A stretch of DNA of 64,000 nt from Chitinophagales bacterium. Its GTDB lineage: Bacteria > Bacteroidota > Bacteroidia > Chitinophagales > Chitinophagaceae. Position numbers and translations under genes: made by a program. Location of the stretch: positions 171,989 through 235,988 of the forward strand of contig JAFLBM010000006.1 of the NCBI GenBank assembly GCA_017303455.1, read 5' to 3'. Under the pieces are notes generated by a model. The model did not search any database, was not told the DNA's origin, and was given only the letters and a program-made list of their open reading frames with translations. Shown here piece by piece: positions 26,513 through 36,378 of the stretch (within the stretch, counting starts at the first letter, position 1; every line of letters starts with the position of its first letter).

Positions 26513-28804
26513 ATGAAAAGGATCGTATCAGTACTGATGGTTGCGTTGTTACTGACATCATTCAGCCAGTTAAAAGCACAACAAACCAATGATGCTAAAA
26601 TGAAAAGCTTCGTGGATGCATTGATGAAAAAAATGACACTGGAAGAAAAGATCGGGCAACTGAACCTGCCGGGCAGTGGCGATATCGTAACGGGTCAGGC
26701 ACAGAGTTCAGACATTGCCAAAAAAATCAAGGAAGGGAAAGTGGGCGGATTGTTCAATATTAAATCTGTAGCCAAGATCCGTGATGTGCAGAAAGTAGCA
26801 GTAGAACAAAGCCGCCTGAAAATACCCCTGATCTTTGGGATGGATGTGATACATGGTTATGAAACTGTATTTCCTATTCCGCTGGGATTAAGCTGCAGCT
26901 GGGATATGAAATTGATTGAGAACAGTGCCCGTATCGCTGCGGTAGAAGCGAGTGCAGATGGCATCAACTGGACTTTTTCACCAATGGTGGATATTGCCCG
27001 TGATCCCCGCTGGGGAAGAATAGCAGAAGGCAATGGGGAAGATGCTTTTCTTGGTTCACAGATTGCCAAAGCCATGGTAAAAGGGTACCAGGGTAATGAC
27101 CTGAAAACCAATAATACGATTATGGCTTGTGTAAAACACTATGCATTGTATGGAGCCGCAGAGGCCGGTCGTGATTATAATACTACCGATATGAGCCATC
27201 AGCGGATGTACAACGACTACTTCCCCCCCTACAAAGCAGCGGTGGATGCAGGAGCGGGAAGTGTAATGGCTTCTTTTAATGAAATTGATGGAGTGCCTGC
27301 CACAGCGAATAAATGGCTGCTGACCGATGTTTTAAGAAAGCAATGGGGCTTTAAAGGGTTTCTTGTAACAGACTATACGGGTATCAATGAAATGATTGAT
27401 CATGGAATTGGCGACCTGCAAACTGTTTCAGCCAGGGCATTGATGGCAGGTATTGATATGGATATGGTGGGTGAAGGTATTTTGCTGACCACGCAAAAAT
27501 CATTGAAAGAAGGTAAAGTGACCCTGGCGCAGATCGATGCAGCCTGCAGGCGTATTCTTGAAGCGAAGTATAAACTCGGTTTGTTTGATGATCCGTATAA
27601 ATATTGTGATGAAAACAGGGCAAAGACTGAAGTGTTCACCGCTGAACACAGGCAAATTGCCCGCAGTACAGCTGCACAAAGTTTTGTGTTGTTAAAAAAT
27701 CAAAACAATGTATTGCCGTTAAAGAAAAGCGGAACGATTGCTTTGATCGGGCCACTGGCTGATAATAAAGAAAACATGCCCGGCACCTGGAGTGTGGCGG
27801 CAAATTTTGATAAAGCAACTTCTGTATTAACAGGGCTGAGAGAAGTAGTGGGAGATAAAGTGAAGATCCTGCATGCAAGAGGTTCTAATTTAGACGAAGA
27901 CAGTTTGTTTGAAGAAAGGGCCGGAATGTTTGGGAAATCATTACGCCGTGACAGCCGCCCGGCCCATATGATCTTACAGGAGGCACTGGATGTAGCTAAC
28001 CAGTCTGATGTGATCGTGGCTGCCCTGGGCGAATCAGCCGAAATGAGTGGTGAATCATCCAGCCGGTCTAATATTGAAATTCCAAAAATCCAGCAAGACT
28101 TACTGAAGGCCTTATTAAAAACAGGTAAACCAGTCGTGTTGGTATTATTTACCGGACGTCCGCTGGTTTTGAAATGGGAAAATGATAATGTACCTGCTAT
28201 TTTAAATGTATGGTTTGGTGGCAGTGAAGCGGGGTATGCTATTGCGGATGTATTGTTTGGTAATGTAAATCCTTCCGGGAAACTGAGTACAACATTTCCC
28301 CAGAATGTAGGGCAAGTACCTATTTTTTATAATCATAAAAATACCGGCCGGCCATTGGAAGAAGGAAAGTGGTTCTCAAAATTCCGTTCTAACTACCTGG
28401 ATGTAAGCAATGATCCGGTGTACCCGTTTGGTTATGGATTAAGCTACACTTCTTTTTCCTACAGCGATATTAAACTCAGCAATACTGCATTAAAAGGAAA
28501 GCAAACGCTGACAGCTTCAGTTACTGTTACGAATACCGGGAAATATGATGGTAAAGAAGTAGTGCAATTATATATCCGTGATGTGGTGGGTTCAGTTACA
28601 AGACCAGTGAAAGAACTGAAAGGTTTTCAAAAAGTAGAACTGAAAGCAGGTGAAACTAAAACGGTTTCTTTCAGCATCACCCCGGAAGACCTGAAATTTT
28701 ATAACTATGACCTGAAATATGATTGGGAAGCCGGAGATTTTGAGATCATGATCGGAAGTAACTCAAGAGATGTGAAAACGGGCAAAGTGAACTGGACAAA
28801 ATAA
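26513..28804 (+). CDS. Glycoside hydrolase family 3 beta-glucosidase (BglX-type)
   Basis: 763 residues with a signal peptide (MKRIVSVLMVALLLTSFSQLKAQ). The TIM-barrel domain carries FSPMVDIARDPRWGRIAEGNGEDAFLG (155-181), KHYALYGAAEAGRDYNTTDM and the nucleophile Asp287 in GFLVTDYTGINEM. The second sandwich domain has ALGESAEMSGESSSRS with candidate acid/base Glu residues, and a C-terminal fibronectin-III-like domain follows (LTASVTVTNTGKYDGKEVVQLYIRD). It probably releases glucose from the non-reducing end of beta-linked glucooligosaccharides in the periplasm. A clear paralogue lies at 41213-43444. The gene follows the PhoD-like gene by 28 bases. Confidence 0.92.
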   Translation: MKRIVSVLMVALLLTSFSQLKAQQTNDAKMKSFVDALMKKMTLEEKIGQLNLPGSGDIVTGQAQSSDIAKKIKEGKVGGLFNIKSVAKIRDVQKVAVEQSRLKIPLIFGMDVIHGYETVFPIPLGLSCSWDMKLIENSARIAAVEASADGINWTFSPMVDIARDPRWGRIAEGNGEDAFLGSQIAKAMVKGYQGNDLKTNNTIMACVKHYALYGAAEAGRDYNTTDMSHQRMYNDYFPPYKAAVDAGAGSVMASFNEIDGVPATANKWLLTDVLRKQWGFKGFLVTDYTGINEMIDHGIGDLQTVSARALMAGIDMDMVGEGILLTTQKSLKEGKVTLAQIDAACRRILEAKYKLGLFDDPYKYCDENRAKTEVFTAEHRQIARSTAAQSFVLLKNQNNVLPLKKSGTIALIGPLADNKENMPGTWSVAANFDKATSVLTGLREVVGDKVKILHARGSNLDEDSLFEERAGMFGKSLRRDSRPAHMILQEALDVANQSDVIVAALGESAEMSGESSSRSNIEIPKIQQDLLKALLKTGKPVVLVLFTGRPLVLKWENDNVPAILNVWFGGSEAGYAIADVLFGNVNPSGKLSTTFPQNVGQVPIFYNHKNTGRPLEEGKWFSKFRSNYLDVSNDPVYPFGYGLSYTSFSYSDIKLSNTALKGKQTLTASVTVTNTGKYDGKEVVQLYIRDVVGSVTRPVKELKGFQKVELKAGETKTVSFSITPEDLKFYNYDLKYDWEAGDFEIMIGSNSRDVKTGKVNWTK

Positions 28805-28831
28805 GATTATTCATTCAGTAAAAAGCTGCTG

Positions 28832-30802
28832 ATGAGATACCTGCTTACAATTTGTTGGGCACTGTTGTTAAGTACTGCGGGATCTTCTCAGCAGCTTTTC
28901 GTTTTGTATTCGCCGGATTCATCACTGCGGCTTGAAGTGAATACAAACGGGAAGCTTTCTTATGGCTTATTTGCCGGAAACCAGTTACTGGAATCTTCTT
29001 CTTCCGTTGATATCAAATTAAGTAACGGTCAGCAGTTATCAAACCGGCTGGCTGTTGCCAAAAAAATATACAGCCGGCACAACGAAGCTATAGTTGTTCC
29101 AATACCGTATCGTAAACCTGTTATTCAAAATAATTACCGGCAACTGGAACTGGTCTTTAAGCAACCCTTTTCGGTCATTTTCCGGCTGTATAATGATGGC
29201 ATGGCATATCGTATTGGCCTGCGGTTCAGGGACTCCGTTAGTATAACGAATGAAACGGCTTTATTTGAGCTGGATAAGAACGCAACTGTTTGGTTTGCCC
29301 AAATGGATAAGCGACAAAATGTGGACCGGTTTCATACCAGCTTTGAAGCCGTATATAAGAAGGAAAAATTAGCTGCTATCGCTGATACGATGCTTACGTA
29401 CTCACCGGCTACGATTGCTTTACCCAATGGTTACCTGCTTGCCATCTCCGATGCGGGTATTTATGATTATCCCGGGATGTTTTTGCAAAAAAAGGATAAT
29501 GCTTTAGAAGCTGTATTTGCACCGTACCCGGAGAAAGAAAAATTAATGGAGGGAGATTTCCCGCAATATATAGTCACGGAAAGAGCTGATTATATTGCCA
29601 GGACAAATGGAACAAGGCTGTTGCCCTGGCGGGCCATACTGGTGGCAAAAAATGATACTGAGCTTCCTGCAAATGACCTGTTGTATATACTGGGTGATAA
29701 ATCGCAGATCAGTGATCCTTCCTGGATAAAGTATGGTAAGGGCACGGATGAATGGATCACCGGCATAAATCTTTTTAATATTCCATTTAAAGCCGGGATC
29801 AATACCGCTACCTATAAATATTATATTGATTTTGCCAAACGCTTCGGTTTCGACCAGGTAATGCTCGATGCCGGCTGGAGTGATGTGAAAGATCTTTTTA
29901 AGATCAACCCGGATATAAATATGGAGGAGCTGGTGGCGTATGCAAATAAAAATAATATCCGGCTGATGTTGTGGACGCTTTGCTCCACGCTGGATAAACA
30001 ATTAGACAGTGCTTTGCAACAATTCAATAGATGGGGAATTGCTTCTATCATGACCGATTTTATGGATCGGGATGATCAGCCGATGGTCAACTTTTATCAT
30101 CGTATAGCGAAAGCCTGCGCCGATCATAAAATTGCGGTGATGTTTCATGGTGCCTACCCGCCCAAGGGATTTAACCGCACATGGCCCAATGCCATCACAC
30201 AGGAAGGTGTGCTGGGTGCAGAATGGAATATCTGGAGTGAACTTGCTACACCGGAACATAATGTAGCCATTGCTTATACCCGGATGCTGGCCGGTCCCCT
30301 GGATTATGAACCCGGTCTTTTACTGAATGCGCAAAAAGACCAGTTCAGGCCGATTGGCAAAAACCCGATGAGTATTGGTACCCGATGCCATCAACTGGCT
30401 ATGTTTGTGGTGTATGACAGCCCTTTACAGATATTCAGCGGCAATATCAGCCAGGGATGGCAGGAGCCGGCTTTCATGGAATTATTGGGGAGCATTCCAA
30501 CTGTATGGGATGAAACAAAGATTTTACAGGGAAAAATTGGTGAGTACATTGTTACCGCAAGAAGAAAAGGGAATGACTGGTTTGTAGCAGGATTGAATAA
30601 TAACGAGGCAAGAGATATTCAATTACCGTTGGATTTCCTGGCTACAGGTAACTACAGTATTACTGTTTGTAAGGATGGGGTCAATGCCCATAATTATGGA
30701 AGTGATTATACACTTAGTGCCACAAGTTCAAATAAGGAAGGTAAACAATACATTCACCTGGCTCCGGGCGGAGGCTTTTTATTAAAAATCAGCCCGAATT
30801 AA
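28832..30802 (+). CDS. Glycoside hydrolase family 97, probable retaining type
   Basis: 656 residues with a signal peptide. Residues ~25-285 form the N-terminal beta-sandwich of GH97 and the TIM barrel follows (DQVMLDAGWS, NIRLMLWTLCSTLDKQLD, MFHGAYPPKGFNRTWPN, QEGVLGAEWN, YTRMLAGPLDYEPG). GH97 has inverting alpha-glucosidases (SusB) and retaining alpha-galactosidases; the latter use an Asp nucleophile in a VDFMDRDDQ-like motif. Here TDFMDRDDQ places Asp409 at that position, so a retaining mechanism and alpha-galactosidase-like activity are more likely. It lies 27 bases after the GH3 gene and ends the run of enzymes before the sigma factor. Confidence 0.88.
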   Translation: MRYLLTICWALLLSTAGSSQQLFVLYSPDSSLRLEVNTNGKLSYGLFAGNQLLESSSSVDIKLSNGQQLSNRLAVAKKIYSRHNEAIVVPIPYRKPVIQNNYRQLELVFKQPFSVIFRLYNDGMAYRIGLRFRDSVSITNETALFELDKNATVWFAQMDKRQNVDRFHTSFEAVYKKEKLAAIADTMLTYSPATIALPNGYLLAISDAGIYDYPGMFLQKKDNALEAVFAPYPEKEKLMEGDFPQYIVTERADYIARTNGTRLLPWRAILVAKNDTELPANDLLYILGDKSQISDPSWIKYGKGTDEWITGINLFNIPFKAGINTATYKYYIDFAKRFGFDQVMLDAGWSDVKDLFKINPDINMEELVAYANKNNIRLMLWTLCSTLDKQLDSALQQFNRWGIASIMTDFMDRDDQPMVNFYHRIAKACADHKIAVMFHGAYPPKGFNRTWPNAITQEGVLGAEWNIWSELATPEHNVAIAYTRMLAGPLDYEPGLLLNAQKDQFRPIGKNPMSIGTRCHQLAMFVVYDSPLQIFSGNISQGWQEPAFMELLGSIPTVWDETKILQGKIGEYIVTARRKGNDWFVAGLNNNEARDIQLPLDFLATGNYSITVCKDGVNAHNYGSDYTLSATSSNKEGKQYIHLAPGGGFLLKISPN

Positions 30803-30970
30803 TCAAATTTCTTTCCCGGTCAGTTGCATATAGCATAGAGTGATCCATGATTTTCAGTATTGATCATTACCCGGATTTTAGCGCAGTAATACAATGATAA
30901 CGGCAAATAAAATAAACAGTCATGGTTTATTTCTGTTAAATTCTTTACTTTTATTTCCGCTTGCTTACCG

Positions 30971-31546
30971 ATGCCCGAAAATTACAGAACATACGGAGAA
31001 AAAGAATTGCTTTCCCTGATGGCGCAGGATGATAAAGCAGCCTTCACAGAATTATACGACCGGTTCTGGAAAAAATTATTTGTGATCGCCTTCAACCGCA
31101 TCAAAGACAAACAATCTGCTGAAGATATAGTGCATGATGTTTTTGCCAGCCTCTGGAATAACAGGAAGCAGGTGACCATTGATCAGTTAGAAAACTACCT
31201 GGCGGTTGCTGTTCGTTATTCTGTATTTTCCACCATAAAGAAAAAAAACCGGGCAAAACAAGTCGAACATAATCTTTCCCTTTCTTCTATTGTTGAAATG
31301 CCGGTGGAAGCCTCCCTGCATTATAAAAAAATCCTGGAGCTGGTTAAAACAGAAGTGGAGCATCTGCCGGAAAAGTGCCGCATCATTTTCAAATACAGCC
31401 GTGATGCCGGAATGCCGGTGAAAGAAATTGCCCGTCAACTCCACCTGTCGCCCAAAACTGTGGAAAACCAGCTGGGTAAGGCTATCCGCCAGTTGAAACT
31501 GGCTACCCGCAGTTTGCTGCAATCTTTTCTTACCCTTATGTGGTAA
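30971..31546 (+). CDS. ECF RNA polymerase sigma factor (FecI-like)
   Basis: 191 residues. Region 2 covers ~25-90 (AFTELYDRFWKKLFVIAFNRIKDKQSAEDIVHDVFASLW) and region 4 ~125-180 (LPEKCRIIFKYSRDAGMPVKEIARQLHLSPKTVENQLGKAIRQL), as in the Bacteroidota sigma-70 family 'expansion' group. The FecR-type anti-sigma gene starts 71 bases downstream, followed by SusC/SusD, the classic regulation of a TonB-dependent glycan uptake system: substrate binding to the STN domain of SusC signals through FecR to release this sigma factor. A weak -7-like TACTTTTA lies at 30946-30953; the rest of the 168-base gap before the gene looks empty. Confidence 0.92.
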   Translation: MPENYRTYGEKELLSLMAQDDKAAFTELYDRFWKKLFVIAFNRIKDKQSAEDIVHDVFASLWNNRKQVTIDQLENYLAVAVRYSVFSTIKKKNRAKQVEHNLSLSSIVEMPVEASLHYKKILELVKTEVEHLPEKCRIIFKYSRDAGMPVKEIARQLHLSPKTVENQLGKAIRQLKLATRSLLQSFLTLMW

Positions 31547-31617
31547 CAAACCTGCTGAAATATTTTTAAATGCTGTGGGGGATATCTCCTTCCGGGTATA
31601 CCTATTTATATAGCATT

Positions 31618-32802
31618 ATGAATACAGCGCAAAATTTAGCCGAACTGATCAAAAAAGTTGAGGCCGGAACTGCCAGCCAGGAAGAGATCAACCTCATTAA
31701 TGAATGGTATCATTCTTTTGATGATAGTGTTGCACAGGTAAATACGGGTGAAGCTATCAATGAGGAACAACTGGCGGAAAGGATAAAAGCCCGGTTGCTG
31801 GAAACGATCAGTGACGGCTCCTTAAAACGGGTGGTTCCCCTGCGCAAAAGATGGAAGCAAGTAGCAGCCGCAATAGCCCTTTTGTGTTTGCTGGGAACTG
31901 CTGCTTATTTATTGTTTGGTACAGGAAAGGAAACGAAAATACCAGAACAACCGGTAGCGATAAAACCTCAGCCATCCGACGAAATTAAGCCAGGTGGTGA
32001 TATAGCCCTGCTTACACTGGCTGATGGATCAGTGATTGTACTTGACAGTGCCAGTGATGGATTACTTGGAATACAAGGAAATACGAAAATAGAAAAATTG
32101 GAAAATGGATTATTGGTTTATAAAGTAAACGGGCAAACTGTAACCGAAAACGACGAAGCATTTTATAACACCATTACCACACCCCGTGGTGGTCAGTACC
32201 AGGTTACTTTATCAGACGGTACAAAGGTTTGGCTGAATGCAGCATCTTCTATACGTTTCCCTGTTTTTTTTACCGGTAGTGAAAGAAAAGTGGAAGTGAC
32301 CGGCGAAACGTATTTCGAAGTGGCGAAAAATGAAAAACTGCCTTTTAAAGTAAAAGCGGTCAATTCGGAAGTGGAAGTGCTGGGAACTCATTTTAATATT
32401 AATGCCTACGATGATGAAGCCAGCATAAAAACAACCCTGCTTGAAGGTAAAGTAAAAGTATCTGTACCCTCTGCCGGACCGGCTGCCAGTTATTTAACAC
32501 CGGGTCAGCAATCCGGGATCAGTAAAGCCGGAAACATCAGTGTGCTGGACAATGCTGATACCGAAGAAGCAGTGGCCTGGAAGAATGGCCGGTTTCAGTT
32601 TAAAAGTGCTGACCTGAGAAGTATACTACGACAGATTTCACGATGGTATGATGTAGAAGTCGAATACAAAGGAGCGGTTGATCTGCATTTCACGGGACAG
32701 CTTACCCGTACAGATAATGTAACCAAAGTGTTTGAGACTCTGCAGCTGACCGGGGAGGTGCATTTCAGGACAGAGGGAAGAAAAATAATTGTTTCAAGAT
32801 AA
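31618..32802 (+). CDS. FecR family anti-sigma/sigma regulator
   Basis: The ATG at 31618 is chosen over one at 31570, giving 394 residues starting MNTAQNLAELIKKVEAGTAS. Residues 1-75 are the cytoplasmic anti-sigma part, one membrane segment follows (VAAAIALLCLLGTAAYLLFG), and the periplasmic part carries the FecR domain (TTPRGGQYQVTLSDGTKVWLNAASSIRFP, GETYFEVAKNEKLPFKV, HFNINAYDDEASIKTTLLEGKVKV). The C-terminal DUF4974 region is also present (AVAWKNGRFQFKSADLRSILRQISRWYDVEV). It should hold the adjacent ECF sigma factor until SusC signals. Confidence 0.92.
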   Translation: MNTAQNLAELIKKVEAGTASQEEINLINEWYHSFDDSVAQVNTGEAINEEQLAERIKARLLETISDGSLKRVVPLRKRWKQVAAAIALLCLLGTAAYLLFGTGKETKIPEQPVAIKPQPSDEIKPGGDIALLTLADGSVIVLDSASDGLLGIQGNTKIEKLENGLLVYKVNGQTVTENDEAFYNTITTPRGGQYQVTLSDGTKVWLNAASSIRFPVFFTGSERKVEVTGETYFEVAKNEKLPFKVKAVNSEVEVLGTHFNINAYDDEASIKTTLLEGKVKVSVPSAGPAASYLTPGQQSGISKAGNISVLDNADTEEAVAWKNGRFQFKSADLRSILRQISRWYDVEVEYKGAVDLHFTGQLTRTDNVTKVFETLQLTGEVHFRTEGRKIIVSR

Positions 32803-32832
32803 AAGTGAAGATATGAAAAAAACAAAACCTCA

Positions 32833-32867
32833 TTTTTTCTATCCGTATGGTAATGACGGATAAAAAA
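32833..32867. promoter_or_regulatory. Hairpin downstream of fecR-like gene
   Basis: ATCCGT (32841-32846) pairs with ACGGAT (32856-32861) around a 9-base loop, and the flanking T6 (32833-32838) can pair with A6 (32862-32867). It lies just past the FecR stop in the 206-base region before SusC. It may attenuate read-through between the regulator genes and susC; it is not a standard forward-strand terminator because As, not Ts, follow the stem. Confidence 0.45.
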
Positions 32868-32884
32868 GACAGGCTCAATAAAAA

Positions 32885-32913
32885 GCCGGACCCTGTTTGC
32901 GGCAGGATCCGGC
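32885..32913. promoter_or_regulatory. GC-rich imperfect hairpin upstream of susC
   Basis: GCCGGA-C-CCTG (32885-32895) and CAGG-A-TCCGGC (32903-32913) form a 10-bp stem with one C/A mismatch and a 7-base loop, about 100 bases before the susC start. No T-tract directly follows, so it is more likely a leader structure or RNA-stability element than a complete terminator. No clear promoter was found in this gap. Confidence 0.45.
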
Positions 32914-33008
32914 GGATGGTTTGAGTCTTTTAATAAACAATGATGCGCTGCTTATTATTCAACCCTCTTCCGGGTGCATGCACCCGGAAGGACAACCTTT
33001 ACAAATTT

Positions 33009-36000
33009 ATGTATTTAACTGCTGTTTGCCGGTCCGGGCTAATTCAGCGCCGGATCGCAAAACAAACGATTAAGATTATGAAACTAACTACAGTTTTATT
33101 GATCGCCGCCTGCCTTCAGCTTAGTGCTACCGGGTTTACCCAGAAGGTCACTATCAAGGAAAACAATATATCCCTTCAGAAAGTATTTGAAGAGATCAGG
33201 AAACAAACCGGGATACAGTTCTTCTATGCGGATGAAATGATCCGGTCGGCTAAAACGGTTTCTCTGGCTGTAAAAAACGAAACGGTGCAGAAAGTACTCG
33301 ATATCTGTTTCAGGGATCAGTCACTCACGTATACTATAGCTGAAAACACGATTATTGTAAAAAGAAAAATACCGGAGCCTGAGGTAATTACAGTACCCGC
33401 ACCTGAAGTAGTGGTAAAAGAGATAAGAGGAAAAGTAACCGATGAAAAAGGACAACCGCTTTCCGGTGTGTCGGTATCGGTCAAAGGAACCACCACCGGT
33501 ACAACAACAGATGCGAATGGTAATTTCTCCATTTCAGTACCGGATGATGCAGTCCTTGTTTTTTCATATGTAGGATTTTCAAACGTAGAAGAAAGAGTGG
33601 CCGGCCGTACAACAATCGAGTTATCTATGAAACCGGTTGAACGGGCGATGGATGAGATCGTGGTGATTGGTTATGGTACGCAACGAAAAAGAGATCTTAC
33701 GGGTTCTGTTTCTTCTGTAAAAGGTGAAGAAGTGGCAAAAATGCCTTCAACGAATCCTATTGCATCCTTACAAGGAAGAGTTCCCGGTCTCACTATTTCT
33801 AACTCCGGCCGTGCAGGGGCCAGCCCGGTGGTGCGTATCCGGGGTGTGAATAGTACCAACTCCGCCAGCCCTGTATATGTAGTGGATGGAATTTTGCAGG
33901 ACAATATTGATTACCTCAACCCTGCCGATATCGAATCGATAGACATTTTACGGGATCCTTCTTCCATTGCTATTTATGGTATGAGGGCTGCGAATGGGGT
34001 GATTGCCGTAACATTGAAAAAAGCAGCAAGGGGAAAAACAGTCATTAACCTGCAGAGTACTGTTGCAGTTCAACGGGTACAGGACAGGATTGAAGTAACC
34101 GATGCGGAAGGATTTAAGAAACTGTATAATGCCCAACTGGCAAACCTGAATGCAGCTCCGTTCGACTATACTAATTATACAGCCAATACCAACTGGCAGG
34201 ATCTTGTGTTGAGAAATGCAGTGATGACCACACATAATCTCAGTATTGCTAATAGCGGAGAAAAAACAACTACCCACCTGAACCTCGGTTATACCAACCA
34301 GGAAGGTGTGCTGAAAAATGACCAGTACGAACGATTCCTGCTGCGCCTGGGAGAAGAAATAAAAATTAATCAGAACATAAAAGTAGGTGGTGATTTAACA
34401 GGCTATCATTTTATCAGCAATCCTCCTGCTGCTTCTGTCACCAATGCATTGTGGGCTGCCCCGATCGTTCCCGTTCAGTTTGATGAGAACACTTATTACA
34501 GTATGCCTTCGTTTCAACGGGCACAGGTAGGCAATCCTATTGCTGCTTTAAAAAGGAACGACAGGAATTCGATCAATAAGGGTTACCGGATCATTGGTAA
34601 TCTATTTGCCGAGGTAAAATTCCTGAAAAACTTTACCTGGAAATCGGTGCTGTATGGTGACTTTGGTTTTAATACAGGAAGAAGTTACAGCCGGTTACCG
34701 TTTTCATTCATTAATCTTGGCGAAGGCAGCGCCCCTACGACTACAACATTTGATAACTCTGTAAGAACATCAGTTTCACAGGAGCAAAGTGAAAATAAGC
34801 GTTTCCAGCAGGATCACTACCTCACATTTGATAAACGGCTTGGAAACGGGCATTCAATAACTGCGGTGGCTGGTTTTACTACGCAATATGAATATGGTTC
34901 ATCTGTTTCAGGAACCAGGAGAGATACAGCGATCAATGTACCTGACAACCCTGATTTCTGGTACCTGGGTATTGTAAATCTCAATAACCCGATTTTGAAT
35001 GCAGGAGCTGGTTACGAACGGTCACTGTTCGGTTCATTTGTAAGAGCCGCTTATTCTTATAAAGGCAAATATCTTGTCAACGGTACATTCCGAAGGGACG
35101 CCTCTTCCAAATTTGCACCTGAAAACAGGTGGGCGAGCAGCGGTAGTTTGGGACTTGGCTGGGTAATCAGTGATGAAGATTTTTTTGATAAGGTAAAAGG
35201 GATAGATTTCCTGAAAGTAAAAGCATCCTACGGTACTGTTACCAACTCAAACGGTATTCCGGATAATTTATATCAGCCGGGAATTCAAAATGCCTCTACG
35301 GCAGTGTTTGGTGATAATGTATATACTTCCATCCAGGCAGCGTATGAACCCGATCCGAATATTAAGTTTGAAGTAGTAAGGGGTTCTGACCTGGGCTTCG
35401 AAACAAGGCTATTGCAGAACAGGCTGAGTATTGATTTTACCCGTTACGACAGAAAGACATCAAGGATACTGACACTGGTTCCACGGCTGGCAACGGCTAA
35501 TAACTCCGATGTTTCGCTGTATACAAATCTTGGTGAAATATCCAATAAGGGTATTGAGATCAACAGTACCTGGACTGATGGCATAGGCAAGGATTTCAAA
35601 TATTCTGTTAGTGCCAATTTTAGTTATAACAAGAATAAAGTAGAAGCAATTGGTGACAAATTTGATTTTCAGATTACCGGAAACGGCGGTGTGAACTTAA
35701 CAACCACCGGTCAGTCCATCGGCTATTTCTATGGATATACACAGGTGGGCGTTTACCAGTCTACTGCCGACCTGGCTAAAATGCCGGGATTTGCCAATTC
35801 CTTACCAGGAGATATTGCGTATGCAGATATTAATGGCGACGGTGCGATTACGCCAGCCGACAGGGGCTATATCGGATCACCATTTCCTGATTATAACTAT
35901 GGGGCCAGTATCTCTTTAGAGTATAAGGGCTTTGATATGGATATCCAGGGGCAAGGATCTGCGGGCCACAAAATCTATACGCAACGGCGCACATCCACAT

Positions 36001-36368
36001 TTGCTGTATTGAATTATGAAACCATGCGGCTGAATGCATGGACGGCCCCGGGAACCAGTAATATTGAACCGATCATGGATAACACCCGTGGTAATAACTT
36101 CCTGATGAGTACGTATTACCTGGAGCCGGGTGATTTCTTCCGGATCCGGTTGCTGCAGTTTGGCTATACCTTCAGGCAGCCATTTATTACAAAAGCAGGA
36201 ATTCAAAAAGCAAGATTTTTTATCAGTGCCCAAAACCTGAAAACATGGAGTAAGGTAACCGGCTATTCACCCGAGCCACTTATTGGCAGTATAATCGGGG
36301 GTGGTGCTGATAACGGAGCTTATCCTGTTCCTGCTATTTATTCACTAGGTCTTAATCTAACTTTCTAA
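33009..36368 (+). CDS. SusC/RagA-type TonB-dependent outer-membrane transporter with STN domain
   Basis: I choose the ATG at 33009 (1119 residues), because Chitinophagaceae SusC proteins often have a short basic leader before MKLTTVLLIAACLQLSATGFTQ; the ATG at 33078 is the alternative. In order: signal, STN domain (LQKVFEEIRKQTGIQFFYA), carboxypeptidase-like CNA_B domain (RGKVTDEKGQPLSGVSVSVKG), TonB box region (MDEIVVIGYGTQ), plug (GSVSSVKGEEVAKMP, PVVRIRGVNS, PVYVVDGI) and a 22-strand barrel with the usual C-terminus IYSLGLNLTF. It would import oligosaccharides with the SusD just 10 bases downstream. The STN domain fits control by the FecI/FecR pair upstream. Confidence 0.93.
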   Translation: MYLTAVCRSGLIQRRIAKQTIKIMKLTTVLLIAACLQLSATGFTQKVTIKENNISLQKVFEEIRKQTGIQFFYADEMIRSAKTVSLAVKNETVQKVLDICFRDQSLTYTIAENTIIVKRKIPEPEVITVPAPEVVVKEIRGKVTDEKGQPLSGVSVSVKGTTTGTTTDANGNFSISVPDDAVLVFSYVGFSNVEERVAGRTTIELSMKPVERAMDEIVVIGYGTQRKRDLTGSVSSVKGEEVAKMPSTNPIASLQGRVPGLTISNSGRAGASPVVRIRGVNSTNSASPVYVVDGILQDNIDYLNPADIESIDILRDPSSIAIYGMRAANGVIAVTLKKAARGKTVINLQSTVAVQRVQDRIEVTDAEGFKKLYNAQLANLNAAPFDYTNYTANTNWQDLVLRNAVMTTHNLSIANSGEKTTTHLNLGYTNQEGVLKNDQYERFLLRLGEEIKINQNIKVGGDLTGYHFISNPPAASVTNALWAAPIVPVQFDENTYYSMPSFQRAQVGNPIAALKRNDRNSINKGYRIIGNLFAEVKFLKNFTWKSVLYGDFGFNTGRSYSRLPFSFINLGEGSAPTTTTFDNSVRTSVSQEQSENKRFQQDHYLTFDKRLGNGHSITAVAGFTTQYEYGSSVSGTRRDTAINVPDNPDFWYLGIVNLNNPILNAGAGYERSLFGSFVRAAYSYKGKYLVNGTFRRDASSKFAPENRWASSGSLGLGWVISDEDFFDKVKGIDFLKVKASYGTVTNSNGIPDNLYQPGIQNASTAVFGDNVYTSIQAAYEPDPNIKFEVVRGSDLGFETRLLQNRLSIDFTRYDRKTSRILTLVPRLATANNSDVSLYTNLGEISNKGIEINSTWTDGIGKDFKYSVSANFSYNKNKVEAIGDKFDFQITGNGGVNLTTTGQSIGYFYGYTQVGVYQSTADLAKMPGFANSLPGDIAYADINGDGAITPADRGYIGSPFPDYNYGASISLEYKGFDMDIQGQGSAGHKIYTQRRTSTFAVLNYETMRLNAWTAPGTSNIEPIMDNTRGNNFLMSTYYLEPGDFFRIRLLQFGYTFRQPFITKAGIQKARFFISAQNLKTWSKVTGYSPEPLIGSIIGGGADNGAYPVPAIYSLGLNLTF

Positions 36369-36378
36369 AATTTGGCAT

